Source of the DNA: an uncultured Clostridia bacterium
GTDB taxonomy: Bacteria > Bacillota > Clostridia > TANB77 > CAG-508
DNA: 64,000 nt
Direction of reading: 5' to 3'
Assembly: GCA_934167835.1 (NCBI GenBank)
Contig: CAKPLZ010000005.1
Span: 48,079-112,078, forward strand
Positions 17,286-28,655 of this stretch are shown here, piece by piece. The first letter of the stretch is position 1. The number at the start of each line of letters is the position of its first letter. The position numbers and the translations under genes were made by a program. The notes below the pieces were generated by a model. That model searched no databases. It was not told where the DNA came from and saw only the letters and a program-made list of their open reading frames with translations.

Positions 17286-19074
17286 TTAATCCAAAAATTC
17301 TTTGATATTTCTAGCTAAATCGGGATTTATTCCTTTTATTTTTGTTAATTCTTCTATATCTGCCTTTTTAATGTTTTCTATGCTTCCAAAATGTTTTATT
17401 AACTCTTGTTTTTTCTTTTCTCCTACACCTGGAATATCATCTAACTTAGATTTTGTTGCTCCCTGCTCTCTTAGTTTTCTGTTATATTCTATTGCGACAT
17501 TATGCACTTCATCTTGCATTCTAGTTACAAAATTTAGCTGTTCTTCTGATAAAGTTATAACTTGTCTGTTCTCATCTATCAAGTTTTTAGTTTGGTGTTT
17601 GTCGTTTTTTACCATTCCAAAAACCGGAATCTGAAGGTTGTATTTTTGAATAGCCCTCTTAATTGCTCTTATTTGTGTTATCCCACCATCTGCAAAAATC
17701 ACATCTGGTAAATTTCCAAATCCACCTTTTGGGTTATCTATTGAGTGTTTTAACCTTCTGGTTACCACCTCTTCTGTACACCTTGGGTCATCTTGTGTAA
17801 ATACTGTTTTTATTTTGAATCTACGACTTAGTTTCCTCTTTATAACTCCATCTATTGCTACACACATACCTGCAACCATGTAGTCTCCTGATAGGTTTGA
17901 AATATCAAAACACTCTATTTTTCTTGGAAGTTTTTCAATCTTTAATGCCTTTTTTAGTCCCAAAACTATGTCTTGTTTTTCTTTTGTTTTGTTTTCTAAA
18001 GTTATTTTTGCATTATTTACACACATTTCTACAAATCTTAGTTTTTCGCCCTTTTGAGGTGTTTTAAACTCTACTTTTTTTCCAGCTTTGTCTGTAAACA
18101 ATTTTTCTAAAATTTCACTATCTTCAATCTCTTCTTGAAGCATTATTTTGCTTGGGAATTCTAGTTTGTTCATGTAGTATTGCTTTACAAAATCAGAAAG
18201 TATTGTTTTTGTTTCTTCTCCTTGCATATTGTCTAAAAAATAGTGTTCTCTTCCTATCATTTTGCTATTTCTAACAAAGAATATTTCTACAACACAATCA
18301 ATTTCATTTTTATAAACACCTATAACATCTATTGCCTTTTCGTTTATATTTGAAACCTTTTGTTCTTGTGAAAATCTTTCTATTGCAGATGCCCTATCTC
18401 TCAGTCTTGCTGCTGTTTCATAATCTTGTTTGTCTGAAGCATCTTTCATTTCTTGTTTTATTTGTTTTACTATACTTTCTGTTTTTCCCTCTAAAAGCAT
18501 TATAATCTGGTCTATTTGTTTTTTATAATCTTCTTTTGAAACATAATTAACACATGGTGCTAAACATCTTTTAATATGATAATTTAAACAAGCTCTTTTA
18601 TTTGATTTAAAAGTTTTGCACTGCCTAATTTGGAATCTTTCCTTTATAAAGTTAATCATTTCCTTTGCTGCATAAGGATTAGCATAAGGGCCAAAATATC
18701 TTGAACCATCATTTTTTATGCTCCTTGTATAAAAAACATTTGGATAATCTGATTTTACATCTATTTTAATATATGGGTATGCTTTATCATCTTTTAAAAG
18801 CACATTGAATTTGGGCATATTCTTTTTAATAAGATTACACTCTAAAATCAACGCTTCTGCTTCATTATCCACAACTATATATTCAAAGTGGTCTATTAAT
18901 GAAACCATCTTTTGAATTCTGGCTGTTTTATTTGTTTTTCTAAAGTACCCGAGTTACTCTATTTTTTAGAGATACTGCTTTCCCTACATAAATAATGGTG
19001 TCGTTTTTATCCCTCATAATATAAACTCCCGGTTTTGATGGGAGTTTTTTAAGTTCTGCGTTTATATTAAACAT
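17286..19074 (-). CDS. uvrC: excinuclease ABC subunit C, frame restored by +1 at CGG
   Basis: 595 residues, the normal UvrC length, when C18951 is skipped. From ATG 19074 the zero frame encodes the GIY-YIG start ([21 protein letters not shown], then [10 protein letters not shown]) and hits a stop four codons after CGG (18949-18951). Reading GGG restores [19 protein letters not shown] and then the rest of UvrC, including the Cys-rich region, UvrB-binding motif and C-terminal helix-hairpin-helix. Total 1789 nt is three times 596 plus one. UvrC makes both incisions in nucleotide excision repair. The start overlaps the end of hpt by eight bases. Confidence 0.92.
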
Positions 19075-19594
19075 TTTCAAAATATCCTATATATGGAAGA
19101 TTTCTGTATTTTTCATCTACATCTAAGCCATAACCTACAACAAATTTATCTGGAATGTCAAAACCAACATAATCTGCATCTAGCTTGCAAACTCTTCTTT
19201 CTTTTTTATCTAGCATTGAACATATTTTAATGCTTTTTGGTTCTTTGCTTCTTAGATATTCTTTTAAGTATGATAGAGTTCTGCCTGTATCAACAATATC
19301 TTCAATAATAACAACATCTTTACCTTTAATATCTCCTTGTAAGTCTACTTTCATTTCAATTACGCCTGTGCTGTTTTGTCCGTGATAACTAGATACTCTA
19401 ATAAATTCAAAATTAATATCACAAGGCATTTTTTTAGCTAGCTCAACAGTAAAAAATATTGAACCTTTTAAAATACAAATAAAAGTAATTTCTTGTCCTT
19501 TGTAATCATTGTAAATTTGTTTTGCAAGTTCTTCTAATCTTTGTTGGATTTTCTCCTCGCTTATTAAAACTTTAACATCCTTTAAATCTTCCAT
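19067..19594 (-). CDS. hpt: hypoxanthine phosphoribosyltransferase
   Basis: 175 residues with the PRPP-binding motif [14 protein letters not shown] and the family start [15 protein letters not shown]. It salvages hypoxanthine and guanine to IMP and GMP. Start: ATG at 19594 follows AGGGG; an upstream in-frame ATG at 19642 adds a leader without a ribosome site. Overlaps uvrC by eight bases, so the two form an operon from the promoter at 19634-19662. Confidence 0.93.
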   Translation of the reverse strand: MEDLKDVKVLISEEKIQQRLEELAKQIYNDYKGQEITFICILKGSIFFTVELAKKMPCDINFEFIRVSSYHGQNSTGVIEMKVDLQGDIKGKDVVIIEDIVDTGRTLSYLKEYLRSKEPKSIKICSMLDKKERRVCKLDADYVGFDIPDKFVVGYGLDVDEKYRNLPYIGYFENV

Positions 19595-19633
19595 TAATAC
19601 TACCCCTTTTTTTGAAAAATAAATTACTATTTT

Positions 19634-19662
19634 ATTATACACTCTTTCTAAGCATTTGACAA
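19634..19662 (-). promoter_or_regulatory. sigma-A-type promoter of hpt-uvrC
   Basis: Minus strand TTGTCA and TATAAT with a 17-base spacer, about 40 bases upstream of the hpt start. Confidence 0.75.
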
Positions 19663-19713
19663 GATTTTTCTGTAATATTTTTGTCGTTTTTTGTACAAAA
19701 TAGTAGTAAAATA

Positions 19714-19742
19714 TTGATATTTTAGCTATTTTGTGGTATTAT
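19714..19742 (+). promoter_or_regulatory. sigma-A-type promoter of pflB
   Basis: TTGATA and TATTAT with a 17-base spacer, about 30 bases before pflB. The region is A/T rich; no clear redox-regulator site was seen. Confidence 0.6.
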
Positions 19743-19773
19743 AAATAATTGTGAAAAGGAGTGATTTATATTT

Positions 19774-22011
19774 ATGAAATTTGATGAATGGGAAAATTTC
19801 AAGGATGGAGAATGGAAAAGTGAAATAAATGTTAGAGACTTCATCCAAAAGAACTACACACCTTATGAAGGTGATGCAGAATTTTTAGCTGGCCCAACAG
19901 AAAGAACTAAAAAATTATGGGATACAGTTTTAGATTTGTATAAGAAAGAAAAAGATTCAAAGGGTGGTGTTTTAGATGTTGATACTAGTACAGTTTCAAC
20001 AATTACAAGCCATGCTGCAGGATATATTGATAAAGACTTAGAGCAAATCGTTGGTTTACAAACAGATAAACCTTTAAAAAGAGCTATTATGCCAAATGGT
20101 GGTATTCGTATAGTTGAAAAATCTTGTGAAGCTATTGATGTAAAAGTATCTCCAGAGATTGAAAATATATTCAAAAACTATAGAAGATCACATAATGATG
20201 GAGTTTTCGCAGCTTATACTCCAGAAATAAGAGCTGCAAGAAGTTCACATATACTAACTGGTCTTCCAGATGGTTATGGTAGAGGAAGAATTATTGGAGA
20301 TTATAGAAGAATTGCTTTATATGGTATTGATACTTTAATTGCAGACAAAAAAGCTGTTATGGAATCTCTAGAAATTCCTTCTATATTTACAGATACAGTT
20401 AGAGACAGAGAAGAAGTTCATGACCAAATAGACGCATTAAATGAATTAAAAGAAATGGCTGCATCTTATGGCTTTGATATATCTCGTCCAGCATCTACTG
20501 CTAAAGAAGCTATTCAATGGTTATACTTTGGATACTTAGGTTCAACAAAAGAACAAAATGGTGCTGCAATGAGCTTAGGTAGAACATCTACTTTCTTAGA
20601 TATCTATATTGAAAGAGATATTAAAAAAGGTATTTTAACAGAAGCAGAAGCTCAAGAATTAATGGATCATTTCGTTATGAAATTAAGATTAATTAGATTC
20701 TTAAGAACACCTGAATACAATGAATTATTCAGTGGAGACCCAGTTTGGGTTACTGAAGGTATTGGTGGTATGGGAATTGATGGAAGAACTTTAGTTACAA
20801 AGAACTCTTTCAGAATGTTACATTCACTTGTAAACTTAGGCCCTGCTCCAGAACCAAATATGACAGTTCTATGGTCTACAAGATTACCAGAAGGATTTAA
20901 AAAATATTGTACAAAATTATCTATTGAAACATCTTCAATTCAATATGAAAATGATGATTTAATGAGAGAATTCTGGGGAGACGATTATTCAATCGCTTGC
21001 TGTGTTTCAGCTATGAGAACTGGAAAACAAATGCAATTCTTTGGTGCTAGATGTAACTTAGCAAAAACACTATTATATGCAATAAATGGTGGTAGAGATG
21101 AATTATCTGGAAAACAAGTTGCTACAAAATTTGAACCAATAACATCTGAGTATTTAAACTATGATGAAGTTATGGAAAAATTCGATACTATGATGGATTG
21201 GATTGCAAGAGTTTATATTAATGCATTAAATATAATTCACTTCATGCATGATAAATATGCTTATGAAAAACTAGAAATGGCTTTACATGACCAAACAATT
21301 TTAAGAACTATGGCTTGTGGTATTGCTGGTTTATCTGTTGTTGCAGATTCACTTTCAGCTATTAAATACGCAAAAGTTAAAGTTATTAGAGATGAAACTG
21401 GTTTAGCAGTTGATTACCAAATTGAAGGAGATTTCCCAAAATACGGTAATGATGATGACAGAGTTGATAGTATTGCTGTTGACGTTGTTAAGAGATTCTT
21501 AGAAAAATTAAGAAAACAAAAAACATACAGAAATTCAAAACCAACTTTATCAATTCTTACAATAACATCAAATGTTGTTTATGGTAAGAAAACAGGTAAT
21601 ACTCCTGATGGAAGACGTTCTGGTGCTCCATTTGGGCCAGGTGCAAACCCTCTACATGGAAGAGATACACATGGTGCACTTGCAGTATTAAATACAATTG
21701 CAAAATTACCTTATAGATATGCTGAAGATGGTATTTCTTATACATTTGCTATAACACCTAAAGCATTAGGAAAAGATGAAGATTCAAGAATAGTAAACCT
21801 AATTGCTTTACTAGATGGATATTTTACAAAAAATAGCCACCATGTTAATGTTAACGTTTTTGATAGAGCATTATTAGTTGATGCTATGGAACATCCTGAA
21901 AAATATCCTCAACTTACAATAAGAGTTTCTGGATATGCTGTAAACTTCGTTAAATTAACAAGAGAACAACAATTAGATGTTATAAACCGCACAATACAAG
22001 AAACTATATAA
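19774..22011 (+). CDS. pflB: formate C-acetyltransferase (pyruvate formate-lyase)
   Basis: 745 residues. The active-site cysteine pair is in [20 protein letters not shown] and the glycyl-radical motif RVSGYAVNF is near the C-terminus. It converts pyruvate and CoA to acetyl-CoA and formate anaerobically. AAAGGAG lies upstream of the ATG. A weak terminator separates it from the activase gene pflA, which may lower activase expression relative to the enzyme. Confidence 0.97.
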   Translation: MKFDEWENFKDGEWKSEINVRDFIQKNYTPYEGDAEFLAGPTERTKKLWDTVLDLYKKEKDSKGGVLDVDTSTVSTITSHAAGYIDKDLEQIVGLQTDKPLKRAIMPNGGIRIVEKSCEAIDVKVSPEIENIFKNYRRSHNDGVFAAYTPEIRAARSSHILTGLPDGYGRGRIIGDYRRIALYGIDTLIADKKAVMESLEIPSIFTDTVRDREEVHDQIDALNELKEMAASYGFDISRPASTAKEAIQWLYFGYLGSTKEQNGAAMSLGRTSTFLDIYIERDIKKGILTEAEAQELMDHFVMKLRLIRFLRTPEYNELFSGDPVWVTEGIGGMGIDGRTLVTKNSFRMLHSLVNLGPAPEPNMTVLWSTRLPEGFKKYCTKLSIETSSIQYENDDLMREFWGDDYSIACCVSAMRTGKQMQFFGARCNLAKTLLYAINGGRDELSGKQVATKFEPITSEYLNYDEVMEKFDTMMDWIARVYINALNIIHFMHDKYAYEKLEMALHDQTILRTMACGIAGLSVVADSLSAIKYAKVKVIRDETGLAVDYQIEGDFPKYGNDDDRVDSIAVDVVKRFLEKLRKQKTYRNSKPTLSILTITSNVVYGKKTGNTPDGRRSGAPFGPGANPLHGRDTHGALAVLNTIAKLPYRYAEDGISYTFAITPKALGKDEDSRIVNLIALLDGYFTKNSHHVNVNVFDRALLVDAMEHPEKYPQLTIRVSGYAVNFVKLTREQQLDVINRTIQETI

Positions 22012-22027
22012 CTATTATAAAGCATGC

Positions 22028-22054
22028 AAAAGCCCCTTTATTTAAGGGACTTTT
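22028..22054 (+). terminator. weak terminator between pflB and pflA
   Basis: Stem AAAAG-CCCTT / AAGGG-CTTTT with one mismatch, in the 50-base gap between the two genes. Probably gives partial read-through into pflA. Confidence 0.55.
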
Positions 22055-22072
22055 GTAATAATGGAGGTATTT

Positions 22073-22792
22073 ATGGACGATTTAGTTGGAAAAATTCATT
22101 CTATCGAAACTTTTGGAACTGTTGATGGCCCTGGAATTAGATTCGTAGTTTTTTTTCAAGGATGTGCTTTAAGATGCAAATATTGCCACAACAGAGATAC
22201 TTGGGACCCTACTACTGGAACCACTATCACAGTTTCTGACCTTATAGATAGAATAAAAAAATATGAGGAATATATAAAACTTTCCAAAGGTGGTGTTACT
22301 GCTTCTGGCGGTGAACCTTTGTTACAGCCTAAATTTCTAATTTCATTATTTACTGAATTAAAAAAATTAGGTTTTCATACAGCTCTTGATACTTCTGGTA
22401 TGTTTCCGCTAACAGATGAAATCAAGCAAGTTTTAAGTTTAACAGATTTAGTTCTATTAGACATTAAACATATAAATGATGAAAAATGCAAAGATTTAGT
22501 AGGTTTTTCAAATAAACTTGAATTAGAATTTGCAAGATATTTAAGTGATAACAACATTCCAATGTGGATAAGACAAGTTTTAGTTCCTGGATATACTGAT
22601 GATGAAAAAGATTTAATCGATTTAAGAGAATTCTTAAAAACTTTAAAAACAGTTCAAAAAATCGAGTTAAATCCTTATCATACACTAGGTGTTTATAAAT
22701 GGGGCGAGCTTGGATTCAAATATCCTTTAGAAGGTGTAAGACCAGCAAATACTGATGATGTACAAAGAGCAAAACGCATTTTAGAAATATAA
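22073..22792 (+). CDS. pflA: pyruvate formate-lyase-activating enzyme
   Basis: 239 residues, a radical SAM enzyme with the motif CALRCKYCHN near the N-terminus and the SAM-binding ASGGEP. It installs the glycyl radical on PflB. Start: ATG at 22073 with GGAGG five bases upstream; the in-frame ATG at 22061 is part of that ribosome site region. Immediately downstream of pflB. Confidence 0.95.
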   Translation: MDDLVGKIHSIETFGTVDGPGIRFVVFFQGCALRCKYCHNRDTWDPTTGTTITVSDLIDRIKKYEEYIKLSKGGVTASGGEPLLQPKFLISLFTELKKLGFHTALDTSGMFPLTDEIKQVLSLTDLVLLDIKHINDEKCKDLVGFSNKLELEFARYLSDNNIPMWIRQVLVPGYTDDEKDLIDLREFLKTLKTVQKIELNPYHTLGVYKWGELGFKYPLEGVRPANTDDVQRAKRILEI

Positions 22793-22816
22793 TTTCTAAA
22801 ATGCGTTTTGCTTTTT
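22768..22816 (+). terminator. terminator of pflA
   Basis: A 21-bp almost perfect stem containing the pflA stop codon in its loop region, followed by CTTTTT. Confidence 0.85.
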
Positions 22817-22876
22817 GCTAAAGCTTGGCATATTCTTTTAGTTTTTCAAATAGTATTAAAAAAAGGAGCTTAAAAT

Positions 22877-23878
22877 ATGTTTAAAAGTGTATTTATAAAA
22901 TTAAAAAGCCTAATTCTTCCTAGCTTAGTCTGTTTATTTATATTATGTTTGCTTTTATTTTCTAAAGATAATTTAGTTGCAGCAAAATCTGGGCTTTCTT
23001 TATGGGCAAATTCTGTTTTACCCTCTCTCTTTCCTTTTTTTATTGCAACAGAATTATTGGGATATACAAATATAGTCTCAATTTTAGGGAAATTCTTAGA
23101 AAAAATAATGCGCCCAGTTTTTAACGTTCCTGGAGAAGGTTCTTTTGCCCTTATTATGGGAATTATAAGTGGATATCCTGTTGGGGCAAAAATTGTTTCT
23201 AACCTAAAAGAACAGAAAATTTGCTCTGAAATAGAAGCAGAACGATTAATTGCATTTACTAATAACTCGGGTCCATTATTTATTATTGGAACTGTTGGAA
23301 TAAGTATGTTCTCAAGTTTTTCCATTGGCATGAAACTCTTTGCTGCCCATCTTTTAGCTTGTTTAACTGTTGGTTTTTTATTTAGATGGTGGAAGAAATC
23401 TTATGAAAAGTCTAAAAGAAACACTACTTTATCTAATGAAAAAAGTACATTGAATTTAGATAATTTAGGAGAAATTCTGCAAAAAAGCATTTTATCTTCT
23501 ATTAATACAATACTTATAATTGGCGGATTTGTAGTGCTTTTCTCAATTATAATTTCCATTTTAAACTCAAGCCAAATTATATATATTATTTCTAATTTTC
23601 TTAAACTATTTTTAGGAATTCCAAATGGATTTTCTGCAAGTATTATAACTGGTTTCATTGAAGTTACAAATGGAATTTCGTTTATATGTAGTCTTGCATC
23701 TGAAAGTATAAAATTTAGATTAATCCTTTGTTCCTTTGTTCTAGGATTTGGTGGTTTTTCAGTGCTTTTGCAGGTTTTAAGTATTACATCAAAATCAAAA
23801 ATTCCAATAAAACCATATTTTATTGGAAAGCTTCTACAAGGAATTTTTGCTGCAATATATGCATCCTTTTTAATATAA
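22877..23878 (+). CDS. ylbJ: sporulation integral membrane protein YlbJ
   Basis: 333 residues, about eight hydrophobic helices, with nucleoside-transporter-like gate motifs. The stretches GIISGYPVGAKIV and FTNNSGPLFIIGTVG are characteristic of YlbJ. In Bacillus it is expressed under sigma-E and is needed for spore cortex formation. AAAAGGAG lies before the ATG. Flanked by terminators, so monocistronic. Confidence 0.88.
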   Translation: MFKSVFIKLKSLILPSLVCLFILCLLLFSKDNLVAAKSGLSLWANSVLPSLFPFFIATELLGYTNIVSILGKFLEKIMRPVFNVPGEGSFALIMGIISGYPVGAKIVSNLKEQKICSEIEAERLIAFTNNSGPLFIIGTVGISMFSSFSIGMKLFAAHLLACLTVGFLFRWWKKSYEKSKRNTTLSNEKSTLNLDNLGEILQKSILSSINTILIIGGFVVLFSIIISILNSSQIIYIISNFLKLFLGIPNGFSASIITGFIEVTNGISFICSLASESIKFRLILCSFVLGFGGFSVLLQVLSITSKSKIPIKPYFIGKLLQGIFAAIYASFLI

Positions 23879-23912
23879 AAAATAGATGGATTTAAGTTCT
23901 CCATCTATTTTT
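23877..23912. terminator. bidirectional terminator, ylbJ / surface protein gene
   Basis: Stem AAAATAGATGGA / TCCATCTATTTT with T run, between convergent genes. Confidence 0.8.
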
Positions 23913-23917
23913 ATTTT

Positions 23918-24256
23918 TTAGTTTTCTTTATATTCTTTTACTTTCTTAAAAGCAAATATTGCTGAAACAGCACATATTCCCATGATTACCCAAGGTAAAT
24001 CACCTGTTCCTGTATGAGCTAATTCATCTGGATTCTTATTTGCATTAACATTTATTGTTGTGTTGTTGTTTCCAACTTCAATAAGATTTGCTTTGTTTTG
24101 GTTTACGTTTGTATTTGTATTTGTGTTATTTGAATTAATAGTATTAAATGAAATTTCTTCTTTTTCATCTGCTGCAAATACATAGCTAACTCCTGCAAAT
24201 ATAAATGCTACAATAAGAACTAAAGTAATTATTAAAGATATCTTTTCTACTTTCAT
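23918..24256 (-). CDS. small Asn/Thr-rich surface protein with sortase-like tail
   Basis: 112 residues: signal peptide (LIITLVLIVAFIFAGVSYVFA), a low-complexity Asn/Thr/Val linker, and a tail LAHTGTGD followed by a hydrophobic helix and basic end. The tail resembles a sortase signal with LAHTG in place of LPXTG. It has no catalytic domain and may be a spacer or wall-linked peptide. Family unknown. Confidence 0.65.
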   Translation of the reverse strand: MKVEKISLIITLVLIVAFIFAGVSYVFAADEKEEISFNTINSNNTNTNTNVNQNKANLIEVGNNNTTINVNANKNPDELAHTGTGDLPWVIMGICAVSAIFAFKKVKEYKEN

Positions 24257-24340
24257 TTTGATTTCCCCTTTTCTAATTTTTTAACTCTTCTATTTAAGAA
24301 TACTATATTTTTTTAAAAAAATCAAGAGTTTTTTTTAATT

Positions 24341-26188
24341 TTATACATTATTTTGCATTTTTTTCATTTCTTCATGTCTTTTAATTTTTTGCGTTGTTGT
24401 TTTTATAAGTTCTTGCTCAGTAACACAAATTTTCTTTATATATTTATATTCTGGCATTGTTTTATTTATTTCTTTGATTTTCTCCCATAATACATTATGG
24501 ATTTCTTCTTCTGTTTCTGCACTATACATTTCTTTTAGTATTTCTTTATCATAAACTATCTCAGCACATATTTTTAAGTCAATTTTGTCGTTTTCTTCTG
24601 GTTGTCCATATACAAAGCTTTCTTTTACCCCATCAATTCTATTTATAACGGTTTCTATTTCTTCTGGGAATACATTCTTTCCATTTTTCAAAACTATTAC
24701 GCTTTTCTTTCTTCCACATAGAAATAAGAATCCCTTTTTGTCTATATATCCAAGGTCGCCTGTGTTGAACCAGCCTTTGTCAAGTACTTCTTTTGTTGCT
24801 TCTTCATTTTGGTAATAGCCAAGCATAATTGTTGGACCTTTAACATGTATTTCTCCTATTCCATTTTCATCTTTATCTACAATTTTTAGTTTTACACTTG
24901 GAAATACTTTTCCTACTGAACCTATTCTTTGCTCAAAATCTGTTCCTGCAGAGATAACTGGTGATGTTTCTGTTAGGCCATATCCTTGTACTGTTGTTAT
25001 TCCCAAATCGTTAAATCCTTTTTCAACTTCTGGTGAAAGTGCTGCTGCTCCATTTACTAGTAATCTTAGTTTTCCCCCAAATCCATCAATTATGTCTTTA
25101 AATATAACTCTTTTTAAATCAATTCCAACTTTTGAGAACATATTTGTAAGTTTTATCATTTTTTCTACTTCTGAAAGTTTGCCCTTTTTTTCAATGTTTT
25201 TCATAAGTCTTTTATAAATGCTTTCATATAATGCCGGTACAGAAATCATAGCTGTTATTTGATACTCTTTTACATTGTTTGCAATATGTCTAATTCCTTC
25301 ACAATAAGCTATGCTAGCTCCTCTAGATATTGGATATAAAAAGCCAACTGTACATTCAAATGTATGGTGCAATGGTAAGAAAGAAAGTAATGTGTCCCTT
25401 TCATCTAAATTTAAAACTGTTGCTATATCCATTAAGTTTGATGCAATATTTTTATGTGATAGCATTACAGCTTTAGACATTGCTGTAGTTCCTGATGTAA
25501 ATAGCATAAATCCCATTGTTTCATTATTGATTTTTGCATCTAAAAATTTTCTGTTGCCTTTTACAATTAAATCTTTACCTGAATTTACTAATTCTCTTTG
25601 TGAGTATACACCATTTTGCCTTTTTTCCAAGTCCATGGAAATGTAATATCTTAGGTCTGTTGTTTTTCTGTTTCTAATATCTTCCATAACTTCATCATAT
25701 TTGCTTGAATAAAATATTGCTTCAACACCTGAACGAATTATTAATGTTTCTAATTCATTCGCAGGCAACATTTTATCAAGTGGCACAACTACGCCTGTTC
25801 CACAAGCTATAGCCATATATGCCAAAGCCCATTCATATCTATTATCAGATATAATTGCTATTCTTTTACCTGATAATCCCATGTTTACAAGCTTTGTGCC
25901 TAATGCATTTATGTCAGATAAAAAATCATTATATGTAATATTTTTAAATTCTCCTGGCTTATCTGTTTTGAATCTAAATGCTGGTTTATCTCCATGTTTT
26001 TTAGCTGATAATTCTATCATTTCCTTTAGATTCGCAAATTTATCGCATTTATGCAACTTCTTTTTTGCATTTACTTTTTTCATACTTTTAAAATCTTCAT
26101 CATGAATCTCTTTATCTTTAAAAAGTTCTTTTAATTTTTTTATTAATTCTTTATTTTCATTATTTTCTTTGTTATTATTTTTTCCCAT
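24341..26188 (-). CDS. long-chain acyl-CoA synthetase (AMP-forming)
   Basis: 615 residues of the ANL superfamily: P-loop FTSGTTAMSKAV, VQGYGLTETSPV, TGDLGYID and the C-terminal lysine region. It activates fatty acids to acyl-CoA with ATP. An N-terminal charged extension of about 45 residues precedes the domain. Substrate length cannot be read from the sequence. Monocistronic or weakly linked to the DUF2207 gene 68 bp upstream. Confidence 0.85.
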   Translation of the reverse strand: MGKNNNKENNENKELIKKLKELFKDKEIHDEDFKSMKKVNAKKKLHKCDKFANLKEMIELSAKKHGDKPAFRFKTDKPGEFKNITYNDFLSDINALGTKLVNMGLSGKRIAIISDNRYEWALAYMAIACGTGVVVPLDKMLPANELETLIIRSGVEAIFYSSKYDEVMEDIRNRKTTDLRYYISMDLEKRQNGVYSQRELVNSGKDLIVKGNRKFLDAKINNETMGFMLFTSGTTAMSKAVMLSHKNIASNLMDIATVLNLDERDTLLSFLPLHHTFECTVGFLYPISRGASIAYCEGIRHIANNVKEYQITAMISVPALYESIYKRLMKNIEKKGKLSEVEKMIKLTNMFSKVGIDLKRVIFKDIIDGFGGKLRLLVNGAAALSPEVEKGFNDLGITTVQGYGLTETSPVISAGTDFEQRIGSVGKVFPSVKLKIVDKDENGIGEIHVKGPTIMLGYYQNEEATKEVLDKGWFNTGDLGYIDKKGFLFLCGRKKSVIVLKNGKNVFPEEIETVINRIDGVKESFVYGQPEENDKIDLKICAEIVYDKEILKEMYSAETEEEIHNVLWEKIKEINKTMPEYKYIKKICVTEQELIKTTTQKIKRHEEMKKMQNNV

Positions 26189-26256
26189 AAGGACACCTCT
26201 TTTTTTACTACCCTACTATTATACATTAAATTGTGTTTTTTTTCAAGGGTATTTGC

Positions 26257-28167
26257 CTATCTTCCGCCTCCGGCCGCCTCCACCGGCCACCAAAGCCACC
26301 GCCTCCTGAGAATCCTCCTCCGCTTCCTGAGCCTGATGAATATGTAGTTGAGTACATTCTTGAAGTTGATGCATTTATTGAATTAATAAATCCTGTGTTA
26401 AATCCATTTGAATTATACATTGCATTAAATAATATCATATTATTTAATGTATCTTGATTATTTAGTTCTGGGTATTTTACTTTTAATTGTTTCAACACTT
26501 TATCTGCTATTCCAAACGCTGTAGCATATACTAAATATTTTTCCCATAATACTAATTCAGGAACTTCTTTTTCATTTAAGTATGAAAAATCTTCCATGTA
26601 TTTTTTAAATGCTCTCCATTCTTCTTGTTCATTAACTCCTTTTTGAGTAAAGCCATTAAAGCTTTTTATTAGTTTTGAGTTTAATATAATATTTCTAATA
26701 GTAATTATTATTGCAAATAATCCAGAAATCAAACAACAATCTATTAGTTTTTCATTTACAATATCTGCCGTAAAACCAATTGACATCATTGTAGCCATAA
26801 AACTTACTGCTAGTAGGAAAATGTATCCTGTAAGTTTTGCTATATAAATTCCTGCTTTATCAGCTATTTTTTTATCAAATTTTCCTTTATTATTTGCTTC
26901 GTCTTTTGATATTTCCTCAAACTTTGTTTCTAATGAAGTTAATTTATCTGTATGATTTTTTATGTATTTTTCTAAGCCTTTCATTGTAATTATATTATCT
27001 TTGCTTGCTAATTTTAGAAGTTCTATTACCCTCTTCTCATCTTCCTGTAAATCGGCTGTATCTTTTTGTGTTAATTCAATTTTAATTGTTTTATCTTCTT
27101 GTTCTAGCTTTAAATATCCTTTTAATGTTAAATCAAGTATTGTTGATGAAAATACACTTGATAAATACATTTGGCTATATCCCTTTTTAAAGATGAATAC
27201 CGACTCTAGTGGAGTAGCATTCTTATCTGGTAAATCTCTGTAATATTCTAATTCTTGTTCCGGTTTAATTTTAGGATTTTCTTTAAGTACTTGTTTGCTT
27301 TTCTTTATTGTTCTAAAAGATAGTACTACAATAACAACATTGAATACAATTGCAGCTATTATAACAATTGTTAAATTTCTATCTCTTACTTTTCTTCTTG
27401 CATTTGCTTCATTTGCCCATTTAGTTTCTTCTTCTATTATGTTATCTAATTCATTTGTATTAGATTCGCTTTGTATATCTCCAAACAAATATGTTGGCAT
27501 TGCAAGTCTCGCTTCAACATAATTTTTTGATTTGTAGTTCTTTACTACAAATTCTACTGTATTTAAATCAGTTACATATATTTCCCCATTTAAATACTTT
27601 GTATGGCCCCAAACTTTTATTTCGTCTTTTTGATTTATATTTGCAGGTAATTTTATTGTTCCTGTAATGCTTTCTGCTGATACTTCAAAATCACTTCCTA
27701 CAAATTGCCAATACAATTCTGCACAGTCTGCATATTTATGTACTGCATCTTCTACTTTATATTCAATTTGGTACTTTTTTCTTGAAGAGCTTTCAATGCT
27801 TACTCCCCACGAAATCTCATATTTACCATCATTATTTATCCCACCAAAGTAGTAATCCTTTGGTAAATGATATTCCCAAGAATTAGACCTTACAAAATCT
27901 TTACTTACTCCATCTGTTATTTCTTTAACAGAAAAATTAGTTAATCCGGGAATATTTTTTACTGTCTTTATTAAATGTTTTATATAATGTATTAGTCTCT
28001 GAAACACTAATATCCCATGTTTCAACTACATCCATACTTCCATCTTCATTTATATTAGCCCTAAAATCTAAATTTTCCAAATACAAACTAGCTTCTGACT
28101 TAGTTCCACAAAATAAAATCAATGCCATTATTATAATGACCATTGCTAATATTTTCCTTAATTTCAT
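26257..28167 (-). CDS. DUF2207-type membrane protein, three CGG +1 sites
   Basis: 635 residues when three C bases are skipped (27948, 26285, 26272). From ATG 28167 there is a signal peptide and the start of the DUF2207 domain. At CGG 27946-27948 the zero frame ends within two codons; reading GGA continues GLTNFSVKEITDG. A transmembrane helix lies at about residue 285 and further helices near 460-490. At the C-terminus two more CGG codons (26283-26285 and 26270-26272), read as GGT and GGA, give a pure glycine tail ending in Arg and TAG, typical of the family. Without them the tail would be RWRRPEAEDRQ. 1911 nt minus three equals 636 codons. Function of the family is unknown. Confidence 0.82.
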
Positions 28168-28189
28168 AATATCATCCCTTCCGCGATTA

Positions 28190-28645
28190 TTATATTCTAA
28201 AAAAATTTTTAATTAACTTACAAATTCTCTTATACCATTTTATATTATCTGTTTTTGTTAATGATAGTTCTTGATTATTTTCTACAATATCTATAGAATA
28301 ATTTTTATCCTGTTTTCTAAAAATATTATCTGGATTATATAGCTCTCTTTTTTTGTTTTCAATTCTCTGCCTTTCAAGGTTTTGCCATGTAATTATCTTT
28401 TTTCTCTGCTCATCTGTTGCCCAATAATTTCTATATAAAATTGCAATAATACCTTTTGTTATTTTTGATACTTTATTTTCATCTAATGTTTTAGAAGGAT
28501 TATAAATAAATGTGGAATCTGTAGTCGCATACTTTTTAAACAGTTTTATTTGCTCCTTTGGAATTTTATTATAATCCTCAATTGGAACATACTTTAATAT
28601 TTCTAATACTTCACTGTATGCTCTTTCGTATTTAAAATCAACCAT
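28190..28645 (-). CDS. conserved hypothetical protein, partner of nucleotidyltransferase gene
   Basis: 151 residues from ATG 28645 (AGGAG upstream). The N-terminus reads AYSEVLEILKYVPIEDYNKI and the middle has AILYRNYWATDEQRKKI. I recall similar small proteins as common hypotheticals in gut Clostridia. No known catalytic motif. It starts 10 bp after the giant nucleotidyltransferase gene and is surely cotranscribed with it. Confidence 0.7.
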   Translation of the reverse strand: MVDFKYERAYSEVLEILKYVPIEDYNKIPKEQIKLFKKYATTDSTFIYNPSKTLDENKVSKITKGIIAILYRNYWATDEQRKKIITWQNLERQRIENKKRELYNPDNIFRKQDKNYSIDIVENNQELSLTKTDNIKWYKRICKLIKNFFRI

Positions 28646-28655
28646 TATATTTCTC

